Origin: Planctomycetaceae bacterium
Lineage (GTDB): Bacteria > Planctomycetota > Planctomycetia > Pirellulales > Pirellulaceae
Reading direction: 5' to 3'
Length of the DNA: 5,148 bases
Assembly: GCA_002862265.1 (NCBI GenBank)
Contig: PKCQ01000417.1
Location: 1 to 5,148, forward strand
A program made the position numbers and the translations under genes. This document shows positions 5,137-5,148 of the stretch, piece by piece. Every line of letters starts with the position of its first letter. The stretch's first letter is position 1. The notes below the pieces were generated by a model. That model did no database searches, had not been told where the DNA came from, and saw nothing but the letters and a program-made list of their open reading frames with translations.

Positions 5137-5148
5137 AAATTGCAAGTG

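Overview
The window looks like a piece of a planctomycete chromosome, most likely from the Pirellulales group. This is an inference from three things: a secreted formylglycine sulfatase of the kind these bacteria carry in large numbers, a hypothetical protein with the 'RFSLR-FLL' membrane-anchor start common in planctomycetal proteins, and loosely packed genes with long intergenic stretches. Base composition is mixed, without strong bias. No rRNA, tRNA, CRISPR array, transposase or prophage gene is visible.

Layout: (1) 78-1514, minus strand, an exported S1-type sulfatase with a complete set of active-site residues. (2) 1515-1959, a 445-nt gap without a convincing gene but with several short hairpins, possibly a decayed or dispersed repeat and/or a structured leader of the sulfatase gene. 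(3) 1960-3555, minus strand, guaA (GMP synthase). Its start is best placed at a GTG with a good ribosome binding site, not at the upstream TTG that would give an atypically long protein. (4) 3556-3751, a divergent promoter region with an AGGCCTA inverted repeat. (5) 3752-4099, plus strand, a 115-residue ArsC/Spx-like thioredoxin-fold protein interrupted only by an in-frame TGA at 3788-3790. The TGA falls on the first position of a would-be CxxC motif (UxxC). It is followed at once by a perfect stem-loop with GG opening its loop, so the gene is best read as a selenoprotein. Ordinary ORF calling misses it because the TGA is taken as a stop. (6) 4100-4537, a gene-poor gap with a perfect 10-bp hairpin just after the selenoprotein gene. 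(7) 4538-5095, minus strand, a single-pass membrane-anchored protein of unknown function, with a TATAAT box near the right edge.

The genes do not form an obvious pathway. guaA is housekeeping purine synthesis, the sulfatase probably acts on sulfated polysaccharide or sulfate esters outside the cytoplasm, and the selenoprotein is probably a cytoplasmic thiol/selenol oxidoreductase. The main discovery is the selenoprotein. It predicts that the host encodes SelA, SelB, SelD and tRNA-Sec, none of which are in this window.
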